NCBI RefSeq assembly: GCF_963082655.1
Contig: NC_081556.1
Location: forward strand, 2,765,528 to 2,829,527
Length of the DNA stretch: 64,000 nt
Origin: Stomoxys calcitrans
Taxonomy: Eukaryota; Arthropoda; Insecta; Diptera; Muscidae
Reading direction: 5' to 3'
Program-made: the position numbers and the translations under genes
In this document: positions 32,324-42,915 of the stretch, one piece after another
Numbering within the stretch: position 1 is the stretch's first letter
Layout: each line of letters begins with the position of its first letter
Notes under the pieces: model-generated
The model's database searches: none
What the model saw: only the letters and a program-made list of their open reading frames with translations
Told to the model about the DNA's origin: nothing

Positions 32324-34724
32324 TGTTTTAAAGCCAAGAATAAAAATGTGTTTCATTTGATAGACAAGAATTTAATAACTTATCTTTTTTTTTTTGTGAA
32401 AACCCATATAATCGATTTTCACAATATTTTCATCTCTCATTGCTCAATGAATATCAAATAGCAAGGCATTTAATCTGCTGCTTTAATAAAATATTAAAGC
32501 ATACTTCAACCAGAGATTACAGGTCAATAATCATAATATCCACCCATGGATTTGAGATAAATAAAACATGCACAAACACAAATTAACGTGTGTGCATCAA
32601 CTTGTTGTTGTGGCATTCAAATATGGGCGATGTTATCAAAAGAAAGCCACAATAAAAACGAAACGAAATGCTTGAATATCAGATGTGTTGAGTTCTTTAT
32701 TATTTTATCGAACAGAGTAGAACAGAAAGCAAAAAACAAGAAAATGTTGAATCACAAACGTTTCGGATTGAATGCAAAACATTCGCACAAACAGGAGGCA
32801 TATGGTAAACACACACACACACACACACACACATAAATATGATGAGCCTTAAAAGCTCTTTTGGCAAATGAGCCTGGGAAAACAAGCAAGTGTTTATTTG
32901 TTTGTGTAATGTGTCGATACCTTTTCACTGAGAAAAACACAAACTCAAGCACTACAAACACCAGGACCGCCAAAGAAACGGAACAGTTACAACACCAGCA
33001 ACAAATAGGCATAACATTTTCCAATGAAAATAAACATTAACGTTTGATGTTCACTCATACACACACACACGCGCACACACGACACATGTACCATGTATAT
33101 TGCAACAAATATCCAAGCAGTTGCAAAACAAAACAAAACAACCAACCAACTACCACTCATCATTGCGGGAGAATAACAGCATGAGCCTGAGAATGCCAAA
33201 GAGAGAGAGAGAGAGAGTGAGTGAGAGGGAGACTGAATTAATGTTAATGATATCGTATCAAGCGGATAATGCCATAATGTGTATCGCACGTACTTCATGC
33301 ATTCTGAACAAGTGGATGTTTGTTTGTGTGTGTGTGTGTGTCTTGTATTACTCGTTCATAGCGTGAGTTGGGTATGTGTTCAATTAAATGTTAGATAATA
33401 AGGATTTAATGCAAAGCAGAAGAAACCATACGGCAGGCCTGTCATTTGAAAGCTTCGTTCACATCGCCAGTTTGTACATGTGTGTGTGTGTGTATTTTTG
33501 TGTGAATGTGGGCTTATGGGTGCCTGGCAGGGGAGTGCCGTCATTAATACATAAATAATGTGTAAATTTTCGGTTGAAAATTAGCATTATTTCACTGTAA
33601 AATTACGTTGCATTTTAATGATTCATTCGAAAATAACAATTGAAAGGAGTGCTGGTTTTTGACACAGGGAAGGATTGAGGAGACGCTGTTATGGAATTTA
33701 AGGCCTTCAATGGTGAACAAATACACATTGCTTGCAGGTTAGCTGGTTTATTATCAAGCCACAAGTACAAGGAAAGGAAGAATCCTTATGGTTCAAGGCC
33801 CTTAGCCATGGAGATCACTTTAAAAGCTAACAGAGGTTCACATTGGACAATTCACACAAGTCTTCAAAGAAATAAAGTGGAAATGACCTATGCGGAAAAC
33901 GCACACAAAAGATCTTCAATAGTTTTCTGTTCCTCGGCGTAATCGCAACTTCGACGAGTTTGTAAAACAATAGTTGCCGTTTCAAAATTTTGGGTTTGCA
34001 GTCTATATTGCTTTCCAGCAAAACACCATGGTATTTTGCGCTTTTAGCGCAAAAGGAACATTCTCCTCCCCTTAGAAAACCGTTGCCATGTCCAAAGGCC
34101 TTCTTTTCCAACTGTACTGAAAAATCCAGCCACATTACGAAAAGTATTTAAGTGTTGTGCGGAATATTGGGTAGCCAACGGATGTTTTCGAATGAATGAA
34201 TTCGCCATATGCACATGTGTGAATGCATATCAATCAGTTGTGTATTGGTATGTGAGAGAATTTAAGGAAAAATGTTGGTAAGAGGAGCATTTAAACAACA
34301 AAAATACAGTAGATTTGTTAGTTCCGAACTTTAAACAACAACATGTTGTAATTTTTGAAGTTATTCCACAAAAACATTGCTGACCTCAAGATTTTGTTAT
34401 TTTGCGCGCAATATATTTTTTATCAAAATGATCAATAGTTTTCTTCGAGTGTATTTTAATGAACTAGTAATAATGTATAATGTAATAATATATCGTTTTT
34501 ATATGTAAAACACATTATGTATGTTTATTTTAATGGTTGGATAATTTGAGAAAACAGAGCGTTTCATAAAAAAAATTGCAACTGCAATTGCAATTCCAAT
34601 TTGTGTTGTCATTAGCAATCATTAGTGGCCTATGGAAATTCGTAATAGTTTTTAAGTGCAGGCTCATTTGCCGCTTTGGCTGTTGAACAACGTCAAACTG
34701 TGGCCTGTGTGTTTGAAAACTTAC
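32324..34724. other. Intronic, no gene; CA/TG and GA microsatellites
   Basis: Dinucleotide tracts near 32809-32832, 33057-33080, 33203-33215 (GA), 33325-33341 and 33479-33492. Frames across them are artefacts. The 83-aa frame at 33691-33942 has no recognisable domain. Confidence 0.55.
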
Positions 34725-34885
34725 CTCGAATCAATGCGTTGCAGAAAATCCAATCGATTCAAATGTAATTCGCGCAAATGGAAGAGATTCAGGAAACCAA
34801 CTGCGGGTAGATGGGTAAAACGATTTCCGCTCAAAGTTAGATGTGTCAGATTGGAGAGTTTCGAAAGTTGTTGCGTGGGCACCAT
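34725..34885 (-). CDS. LRR transmembrane protein, coding exon 2
   Basis: A 161-bp internal exon (53 codons plus two bases). On the minus strand the acceptor is tatctttgcag before 34885 and the donor GTAAG follows 34725. It translates to MVPTQQLSKLSNLTHLTLSG and on through NRFTHLPAVGFLNLFH and LRELHLNRLDFLQRIDS. This completes the LRR whose first half ends exon 1 (DLANNNLT), adds one full LRR and starts another. Its first codon follows exon 1 in phase 0, and its last two bases (AG) join A of exon 3 to give Arg. The other open frames listed on this stretch are out of phase with the LRR pattern and are shadows. Confidence 0.93.
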
Positions 34886-35129
34886 CTGCAAAGATAGATA
34901 AAGAGAGATGAAATAAAGGAGAAATTAATGAAAATGTTAATGAGAGTTTATGATTTCTGTGAGAAATGCTAGTATGACAAAACAAGTAAGGAAAGCCAAA
35001 AGACGGTTGGAGCCGATGAAGTATGTAACACCTTACACCAAAGAGTTTAACTGCTGTTTTTAAGCAGATACGAGATAGTATTTAATTCATATCGAGATTT
35101 GAGTTTTTGAGTTTCTATATGCCTCAATG

Positions 35130-35465
35130 TTTTTTTTTAATAAATGACCATATTCGACTTCGGTTGGAGATCCTTTTGGCTAATTGCTTATATGACTGGA
35201 TAAAGCATCACGAGACCTGTCAGCTGACCAAATTTGGAAGGGCCATCTTTTTGAATGTGACCAGGGTGGCCGCATTTCTTTCCAGGATCAATTTTTTTTA
35301 TTATTTGTCATTGGAAGGGCCAGTATTTTTTTTTTTTTTTTTGATAAATGGCCATATTCGACCTCGTTAGATCTTTTTGGCAAATATCTTGCATCACTGG
35401 ATAGGGCGTCTAGGGACCTGTCTGCTGACCAAATCTGGAAGGGCCATCTCTGTCTATATGGCCAC
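35130..35465 (+). repeat. Two tandem diverged copies of a ~203-bp unit
   Basis: 35139-35263 and 35342-35463 share 'aaatgaccatattcgac' / 'aaatggccatattcgac', 'ttttggc', 'actggata', and 'ctgctgaccaaat'-type words in the same order, separated by poly-T. Family unknown. Confidence 0.75.
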
Positions 35466-35519
35466 GGGGTCCAAAAAAATTGTTTTATCCTATAGAAAAT
35501 TTATTTATAATCTCACATG

Positions 35520-36185
35520 AAGGGGGCTTTGGTGGTTTTTTGTCCCGATTTGACATATTTAGCCCCATGAAGCCGCATATGTTATCCGATTGCGCTGAAA
35601 TATTGCATTTAGTGTTCTGTTACGAGGTCCAATAACCATGTCAAGTACGTTTGAAATTCGTTTATAACCTGATATAGCTTCCATATAAACCGATCTCCCG
35701 AGTTGACATATTTAACAACTTGAAGCCGCAATTTTTGTCCGGTTTGTCTAAAATTTGGCGTGTAATTATCTGTTACGACTTCAAACAATGCCAAGTGCGG
35801 TCCAAATCGGTCTATAACCTGATATAGCTCCCATATATATCGATCTCTCGATTTCACGTCTGGATCCCCTGGAAGCCAGAATTTTTGTCCTATTTGGCTG
35901 AAATGTTGCACGTCGTGGTTTGGTTACGACTTCCGCCAACTGTCCCTATTACGGTCCAAATCGGCCTTTTATAATTCCATCTCTCGATTATCCTTGTACG
36001 GTTCCTAGAAGGGGCAATTCTTATCCTTGTGCCTAGAGGGCGCAATTCTTGTCCTATTTGGCTGAAATTTTCTATGACATCTTTTGTTATGACTTCCAAT
36101 AACTGTTTTAAGTATGGTTCAAATAGGTTTATAACCTGAAAAAGCTGACATGTGGACTAATATCGGATCTTGACTGCTTGGGCCC
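35520..36185 (+). mobile_element. 153-element, internal monomers only
   Basis: Four diverged monomers with 'gatatagcttccatataaac' and 'gatatagctcccatatatat' cores. There are no ends. A small duplication 'agggggcaattcttatcct' / 'agggcgcaattcttgtcct' lies at about 36012-36055. Confidence 0.8.
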
Positions 36186-36192
36186 TCGATTC

Positions 36193-36345
36193 TAAGTCGG
36201 AGTGAGAGTATTAAGCTGGAGTCGGAGAGCGGTACAGTGTCGGGGCAAGCGTGCTTAACACCGACCAAAATCCGACACCGGCTCAACAATCCGACTCCAA
36301 CTTCAACTCCGGCCTCAAAAACTCCTCTTCAGTCGACAACGCAGC
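36193..36345. repeat. Self-complementary GGAGTCGG / CCGACTCC repeat
   Basis: The left half is G-rich (gtcggagtgag, ctggagtcggag, gtgtcgggg), the right half C-rich (ccgacaccgg, ccgactccaac, aactccggcc). The halves can pair as a long imperfect hairpin. It ends 'aacgcagccctgg'. Confidence 0.75.
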
Positions 36346-38844
36346 CCTGGTTCGAATAAATAATTAAATAAAGCATCTGAAAACCGTTTTCATTCGCCGT
36401 TTGCTTCAAAAATTATGGAATGCGAAGGAATTTTTAGTAAGTATTTTTAAATTTGATTTTACTAAACCTCACTCTATCTCAATTGGATTTAAAAACTCAA
36501 CGATACCTTTGCACATTACATGCCTCTATTGAGGATTTCATAATCACATCACCATTTTCCAGCAAGAAAAAAAAAAAACAGAAAATATTTCAAGTTCAAG
36601 TTTATTGAAATAATCATAATGTAATCGCCTTCCAAACCAATCCAGCCAAGCATTCATTCATACAGCGCATTTTTATGTCAACCCAAACCAATTTGTGTGG
36701 CTAAGGGTATGCCTTAACATGCATTCCATTTCCGTGCTTTTCGTTTACGGAATCCTCAATTTCATTTTCTACCATTATTCACCGCCACGTATTGTTTATG
36801 GCGTTATCGCGATCTAGAGGCACGTTTTTCAGCCACAAATTTTTCATAGTCTTGGGAATTGGGGGGTGTGTGTGTGTGTGTGCGAAAGCGATTTTTTACT
36901 GCTTAGACCAAGACATATTTTCCTAGAGGATTTGTAAAAGAACATTTTTCGCCAGGGAAGTGGAGTTGGAGTTGGAGCTCTCTCAGGTGGCAGTTTGGAG
37001 CAGAGTAAATCCAGGCAGACAGAAAGCAGACCCCAAATGAAAACGGCCAAAAAAATGTTGGAAGGAATATTGGATTTTTTTCTTCTACATTTAGGGGTTT
37101 TGATGTTGTTGAAGGCAAGGTTAGTGGCTTAAAAGGCTTTACGGTTTACCATTTTTATTTTTTTTTAAAGGGGGAAAATTCGAGTTGCTTTGAAAGCAGT
37201 CAGCCCACCATTGGCTGACTAGCAACAAATTTACCTTAAAAAGATTGATTTTATTACCTTTAACAAAAATAACTATGGAGCAGCGGCCAGCATTATAGTG
37301 GTGGAAGGGTAGAGGAATTTTGGTTTCTACCCAGTTGGCTTTAGGGTTAAATGGCCAATGTCTAATTCTTATATCAAAGCATTAGTGCTTGGCTAGTGCA
37401 ATGTAAGTAAGGCATGGCACCAGCTAACCAAACCAACAAAATGTATTGCTCGTCAGTTGTTTAGAGGAAGCACCAAACATACGTTTCCGTTTCCTTTAGA
37501 ATACAACACAGCACAGCAAAAACCGGCATCACACTCATATAGCACTGCTTACAATTGAAGCTAGGGGCAGGGAAAGGATATGTCAGCCTTTTGGCCATAC
37601 CTCACGTGGTAAAATATTATTTAGTACAATACCATATTTTACCGTCAGCCATAGGGGGAGATGAGGCGGGTTAGCACAACTCTTATAAGGACTACCCTTT
37701 GCTTTTTGGTCAGGGATTTCCTCAATTTTTATTCCATTTCGTGTCTGGGCTTTTTTGTTTCTCCCATTATCCTTTTTTGTATTGTTGCCTGTTTGGGTGC
37801 TCAAAATTTTTGTTGTGGTCTTGAAAAGGTCACGTTTCGGGCATCGTGCAATGCTGCCAGTTAACAAAATAATCAAAAACAAAGTTTCCCTTTTTGCCAC
37901 ATCATTTTTGGGTGTTCTTTGCGGACATCATATTTCGTAAAGGCAAAAGTCATTGCCAGCGCTTTTGGGTTGCTTTGCCTTGACTTCGCTTGGCTGTCTC
38001 CTAACTGGGGTTTATTAACTAAAACTAAATTATATTTAATCACTTTATCAACAAAAATAATAAAAGTCTTCAGAGGATTTATCGCTTAAGTAAATTTATG
38101 TTTTTAAAATAATATTTGTGAGCACTAAAAACTTTAACACTTGTTAATTGAAATGAATGGGGCACAGCTATACAGGTCAAATAGTTGGTTTTTGTTTAAA
38201 ACCACTTTGGATTATACAGTTTTAAGGGAAATTTAGTAAACCCTTTGAAGAGTTGGCTGAAAAAGCAATTCCTAAGTTGAGTAAGCATGACCATTTTTAT
38301 ATAGCATTAAAGTTTAAGCAAAGGAGTTTAGATAAAAATATACTTAGATTGAAAAAATGCCTTTTTAATGGTTTTTTAACTACACTAGAACATCGTTGCA
38401 GTTTTCTTATTTTTAAGGAAAAGTATACTTTGGTTAAATATTTTTAACTTGATATTAAAAGTTTTTTTTTTTTTTTTGAAATAATGAATTTTTAACTTGA
38501 GCTCTAATTACTAAAGATAAAAATCATAAAATGGAGGCCAAAATGGAAATAACAATGTGTCTGTTAAGTCGAAGTCTTGCTCCAAATCATTACGAAATTC
38601 TTTTGAAGAAAGAAAATATTTTTGAATTTTAGTAATATTTTGTTTTGCATAACTACGCACAGTGGGCCAGCGACAAAAAAATTGGAAATAAGTCCACAAC
38701 TTTTTACCTGTGGATCTAAGCGGTAAAAAATGTTCTAGACATCTGTAGAGGAGAGATTGCTCTATACCATTCTCTAGATTAAACATCTTAAGCTTATAAA
38801 ATTCATATTTTTTATACGACTTGACTGAAGTTAGGAACATTATA
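36346..38844. other. Intronic, no feature recognised
   Basis: AT-rich with a TG tract near 36868-36884. No credible exon: none of the frames gives LRR or other domain sequence. Confidence 0.5.
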
Positions 38845-38905
38845 CCTATCTACAACTGTGCCGAATTTGGTCCAGATCGATCCAACTTTAGATGTAGGTC
38901 CCACG
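38845..38905 (+). mobile_element. 153-element scrap
   Basis: About 60 bp ('ctacaactgtgccgaattt', 'gtccagatcgatcc', 'gatgtaggtccca') next to the SINE. Confidence 0.6.
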
Positions 38906-38913
38906 CCAACGTA

Positions 38914-39234
38914 AAATGCAAATGCAAATTTTGTCCATGAACATTCCACTAAGGAACAGGGGCAAACTTCTCACATATTAATGAGTGCAGTCCGATTCAA
39001 GTTTTAAGCTCAGTGACAAGGGGCCTCCTTTTTTATAGCCGAGTCCGAACGGAGTGCCGCAGTGTGACATCTCTTTGAAGAGAAGTTTTACTTGGCATAG
39101 TACCTCACAAATGTTGCCAGCATTAGAAGAAAACATTAGGGGAAAAAAACCGCTGAAATTATTCTGATGGTCTCGCCAGGATTCGAACCCAGGCGTTCAG
39201 CGTCATAGGCGGAATTGCTAACCTCTGTGCTACG
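38914..39234 (-). mobile_element. tRNA-derived SINE, near complete
   Basis: Minus-strand copy with tail 'aaatgcaaatgcaaat' at left and head 'ctgtgctacg' at right. Near-exact repeats acgccaacgta (38903-38913) and acgcaaacgta (right side) suggest the target duplication. On the right, 'acgcaaacgtactccc' is present twice in tandem. Confidence 0.88.
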
Positions 39235-39775
39235 CAAACGTACTCCCACGCAAACGTACTCCCAATTTTTGGTACTTTTGCTCTGGAACCCACATTTTTA
39301 CTTAATTTTTTTCCAAAATTTTCCAAAGTGGTCAACTTTGACACTATGTATTAAAGATATAGGCCAACAACGCCACTTTCTTCAAAGCCTATGTTCTCCT
39401 CTATAAATGTCTAGAAAAATTTTTAGAGCTCAGATCAACAGTTAAAAAATTGTGAACTTATTTCCAGTTTTTCGTTGTTTAGTCCATTGTGAAACGGTCG
39501 TGGCCATCATGGAATGCATAAGAATGAAATTTTCATGCGAACATTTTGCCTCTGAAAAAAAGTTTTATATTCTCTTGTTATGATATTCTTTTCAAAAACT
39601 GAATCCAGATATTCAGCACAATATATGGAAATGTCAACCTATGAGAAAAGGTTTTCTATTATATCGCTGCATATGCGACGCAATGGTATGACCAGGGGAG
39701 TCCTTCATTATCGACGGACTGGGTGTTGTGATGCGTCTTTATTAAGGGTAGTGATGTCTGGGTTGGGGGTACCCG

Positions 39776-40235
39776 ATTTTCAGGCAAATCGGATAACAAT
39801 AGCGACCTCTAGAGGCTCATGAAGTCAAGATCCCAGATCGGTTTATATGGCAGCTATATCAGGTTATGAACCGATTTGAACCATACTTGGCACAGTTGTT
39901 GGATATCATAACAAAATACTTAACTCATAACAAAACACTTAGTGCAAAATTTCATTCCAATCGGATAAGAATTGCGCCCTCTAGAGACCCAAGAAGTCAA
40001 GACCCAAGATCGGTTTATATGGCAGCTATAACAAAACATGGACCAATATTCAAGCGGCTAGCTTTACTCCTTAGAAAGTTAGAGTGCTTTCGACAGACAG
40101 ACGGACGGACATGGCTAGATCGACATAAAATGTCACGACGATCAAGAATATATTTATGGGGTCTCAGACGAATATTTCGAGTAGTTACAAACAGAATGAC
40201 GAAATTAGTATCCCCCCATCCTATGGGGCTGGCTA
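39776..40235 (-). mobile_element. 153-element, left-end portion
   Basis: Two monomers with 'ggtttatatggcagctatat' cores at about 39840 and 40012. Then comes the 'gacagacggacggacatgg' region, ending with the reversed left end 'aatgacgaaattagtatcc' near 40220. The monomer carries gcgccctctagag, the CTCF-like core in reverse. Confidence 0.85.
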
Positions 40236-41667
40236 TAAAAAAAAACTTTTGTTGTAACGTCTATTCTTCTTCATCACACTTCGCTGGAATGTCTTTCTTA
40301 AAGAAGTTCTTAGGATTCTTGGAAACTATCCCATATCGCAAAAGTCATGCTATCGGCATGCGTGACCCCTTTTACACCACTGTCTTAACGATTGACAACT
40401 GTTTTACATTGTTTAAGGCACTTCCATAGTCATGAAATGATACTTTGGTATGCTCCTTTACAGCTCCCTATGCCACGAAGGACTGTGGACTTGATTTTCT
40501 CTTATACAACAACTACGGCTAAATGTTGCTTAAAAAAATAAAAGTTGTTTTAAATAAAACTAAGAATTGAAGAAGCCAAGAAAATTCTTTTTCAGTTTTA
40601 ACCCCATTTTCATTGGTATATTGTCAAAGCCAAGATAAACAAATATAAAGCCTATGGAAATTTCAATAAAAACTCATGCAACCAAATCTCGAGATCCATG
40701 AATTTATCTAAAAATATATCATTTTTAAGCAAAGCAAACAGACTGTAAAAGTTTTTCTGGCATAACTGTGTAAAAATGACCTCAAAGGCAGTTTTTGCCA
40801 AGTATACATTAAGTACAAAAAGTAAGTACATATTGAAAAGTGATACAGAGTTCGTAAACACCATAGCATTGTATTGCCATGTTGTGAGTACACACTTAGT
40901 TTGGTTACTCACCGTATAATCGATAAATTTGAATACAAACTGAATTGGAGCATGATGATTTACTCATACACTCACACACACACACACACATACACACATA
41001 AGAAATGAAATATTGCAATATGCACAAAAAAAAAAAAAAATAAAGAGTAACAACCGAAACAAATATAAATATGTTTTCACAGTACCAACATGAAATCCTT
41101 TTTAAGCATATAAAATTCCTTGGCCACATATGTGTTTATGCATAAATGCGTATCTGTATATGTGTTGATGTGTGAATCACTTGTATTTTACCACATTTTC
41201 ATTTCAGTTTGCTCCAAAACTATTCAAAGTGCTAGAAAAAAAATTTTCGAAAATAAATTCCTCACCATACAGGCTGACCTCATTCTTTGTGAGCCCTCAA
41301 AGGCCACAATTCTAAAAGAGCTCTTTTGCTGCAAAAAAAATTTAATAAAGTCCTTTATTTGCGGTGTGTAAGCCACATAGAAGATATTTACCAAAAAGGA
41401 ATATGGCTTCAGATAATGTGCTAAAATTGTTACTTAAAAATTTAATATTCATCTTTTGAGAGGACGCACACACACAAGCTTACACTCATACACACGAAAT
41501 GAGTGTGGTTTTATTGTTTCACATCAATGCCACAAAGTGGAAATTTTTATTTGAGGGAGATATTTCTCAAGAGTAAATGAGGGCAAAATTAACATCATAG
41601 TGGACGACTTAAAAAGACGCTAATTACAAGTAAAATAATGAGGAAAATATAATGCACATGTAATACT
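40236..41667. other. Intronic, no feature recognised
   Basis: Contains a CA tract near 40972-40992 and a poly-A run near 41027-41041. No gene. Confidence 0.5.
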
Positions 41668-41860
41668 AGACACTGCATGCTCGGGTTGGAATTCTGGAGA
41701 GAACATCACAAAATATTTTTAGCGGTGGTTTTCTCGTACTAACGTTGGCAAAATTTCTGAGTTATTAAACAATGTAAAAAAATCTCTTCAAAGATCTTTC
41801 GCCCATTGGCCTGCAGTTCGGACTCCACTTATCACCACTTATCATTGGTTTGCTATTGGA
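41668..41860 (+). mobile_element. SINE, diverged middle portion
   Basis: 'gggttggaattctggagag' (B-box region), 'agcggtggttttctc', 'gttggcaaaatttctgag' align in order to the SINE; both ends are degraded. Confidence 0.75.
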
Positions 41861-41864
41861 TGCT

Positions 41865-42680
41865 GTAACTCTAGGTAAGGTTTAAGTGACAGTCTGCTAT
41901 CAGACCCACTTAGATGTTTTCGTCCATCGTGATATCACAGGAACAGAAGAAGGAAGATGCCTTCTGGTTCCTATCGTATAACCATCCTGATCGCTTTAGA
42001 AAGCCCAACATGTTCACATCCGCTAAATCAGACAGGTTCTCAAAGAAATGAGAACCTAGAGTGGAGCTCCTTCTGACTGCTAGTTCTGTAGTCTCTTCTT
42101 CCTCGATGTCCCTACAGCTTCTGCAAAAGTCGTTGCTGGCAATCTTCAGTCTGTCAGCATGTTTTACGGTTAGACAGTGACCTGTCATGACGGACACAAT
42201 GGGTGAGGCGTGTTTTCTAGTGACAGTAAAGCGGTATACCTCTTCAAGTCTAGATTCACTCACAGCCTACTCTATGTGACTATCTATCATTCGTTGCCCT
42301 TCGGGTTGGTACTGGAAACTTAGCTTACATGTCGCTAGAGGCATACCCACAGATTCCAGTATCCCTGGAATGTGTGGGGTAGTTCCTAGTCTCGCAAGCT
42401 CGTCCGCTTTACAATTCCAAATGAGTGTGGTCCCTCATCATTATCTTTGTGGCCCGGCACCCAGAACAGGTGAATTTTTAACTGTACAGCCATCTCTTTG
42501 AGAGATCTGCGGACTACCGCGATTTTTGCGTCCAGAAATACGTTTTACAGCCATTTAATGGCTGCCTGGCTGTCTGAGAATTTAGTATCGATCCACATTT
42601 TGCTATGGGTGTTAGAAGGTTTTTTCTCCAATTTTTCCAATCAAATTTGAAATGGAAACAACATAGTTGTAAGAAGTTCC
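41865..42680 (-). mobile_element. LINE family B, RNase H and C-terminal fragment
   Basis: Minus strand: IHLFWVPGHKDNDEG, then CKADELARLGT and MPLATCKLSFQ (end of an RNase H domain). Then TGHCLTVKHADRLKIASNDF, CRSCRDIEEEETTE and FFENLSDLADVNMLGFLKRS, followed by a 3' UTR with 'gtgatatcacgatggac' and 'gactgtcacttaaacctta'. At least two frameshifts. It differs from family A in the C-terminal sequence. Confidence 0.85.
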
Positions 42681-42706
42681 GTTGGTACCATTATATTGGT
42701 CTACCA

Positions 42707-42915
42707 AAGCCCAGAGTTTAGCCTTTGACGCTGAATGCCTGTCTTCAAATCCCAGTGAGAACAACAGGATGGATATCCCCTCCTAGCGCTGGCTACACTT
42801 GTGAGGTATTTACCTTAGGTAATCAGCCGTGCATACTCTACTTAATAGTGTCGCTCTGCGGTAAGCCGTTTGGTCCCTCATCATTAGGTTTAAACTTGTA
42901 TTGGAAACCAGTCTT
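42707..42915 (+). mobile_element. SINE, diverged
   Basis: 'cagagtttagcc', 'gacgctgaatgcctg', 'tcaaatccca', 'cccctcctagcgctggc' and 'cttgtgaggta' follow the SINE order; the 3' end is missing. Confidence 0.78.

Larger units (their letters stand above)
26719..34724 (-). other. Intron 2 of the LRR gene (8.0 kb)
   Basis: Donor GTAAG directly after 34725 and acceptor CAG directly before 26718 (minus strand), phase 2. It contains the TE pieces at 27047-28298 and 30490-32323; the rest is AT-rich and unassigned. Confidence 0.9.

Noticed and set aside
32809..33380. Frames of 82-103 aa near CA/TG tracts
   Set aside because: Driven by dinucleotide repeats (His-Thr or Cys-Val runs); no gene.
34731..34985. 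84-aa minus frame and 81-aa plus frame over exon 2
   Set aside because: Both are out of phase with the LRR sequence that joins exons 1 and 3; the true exon is 34885-34725.
38511..38840. 109-aa minus-strand frame in intron 1
   Set aside because: No recognisable family and no LRR pattern; likely chance or decayed repeat.
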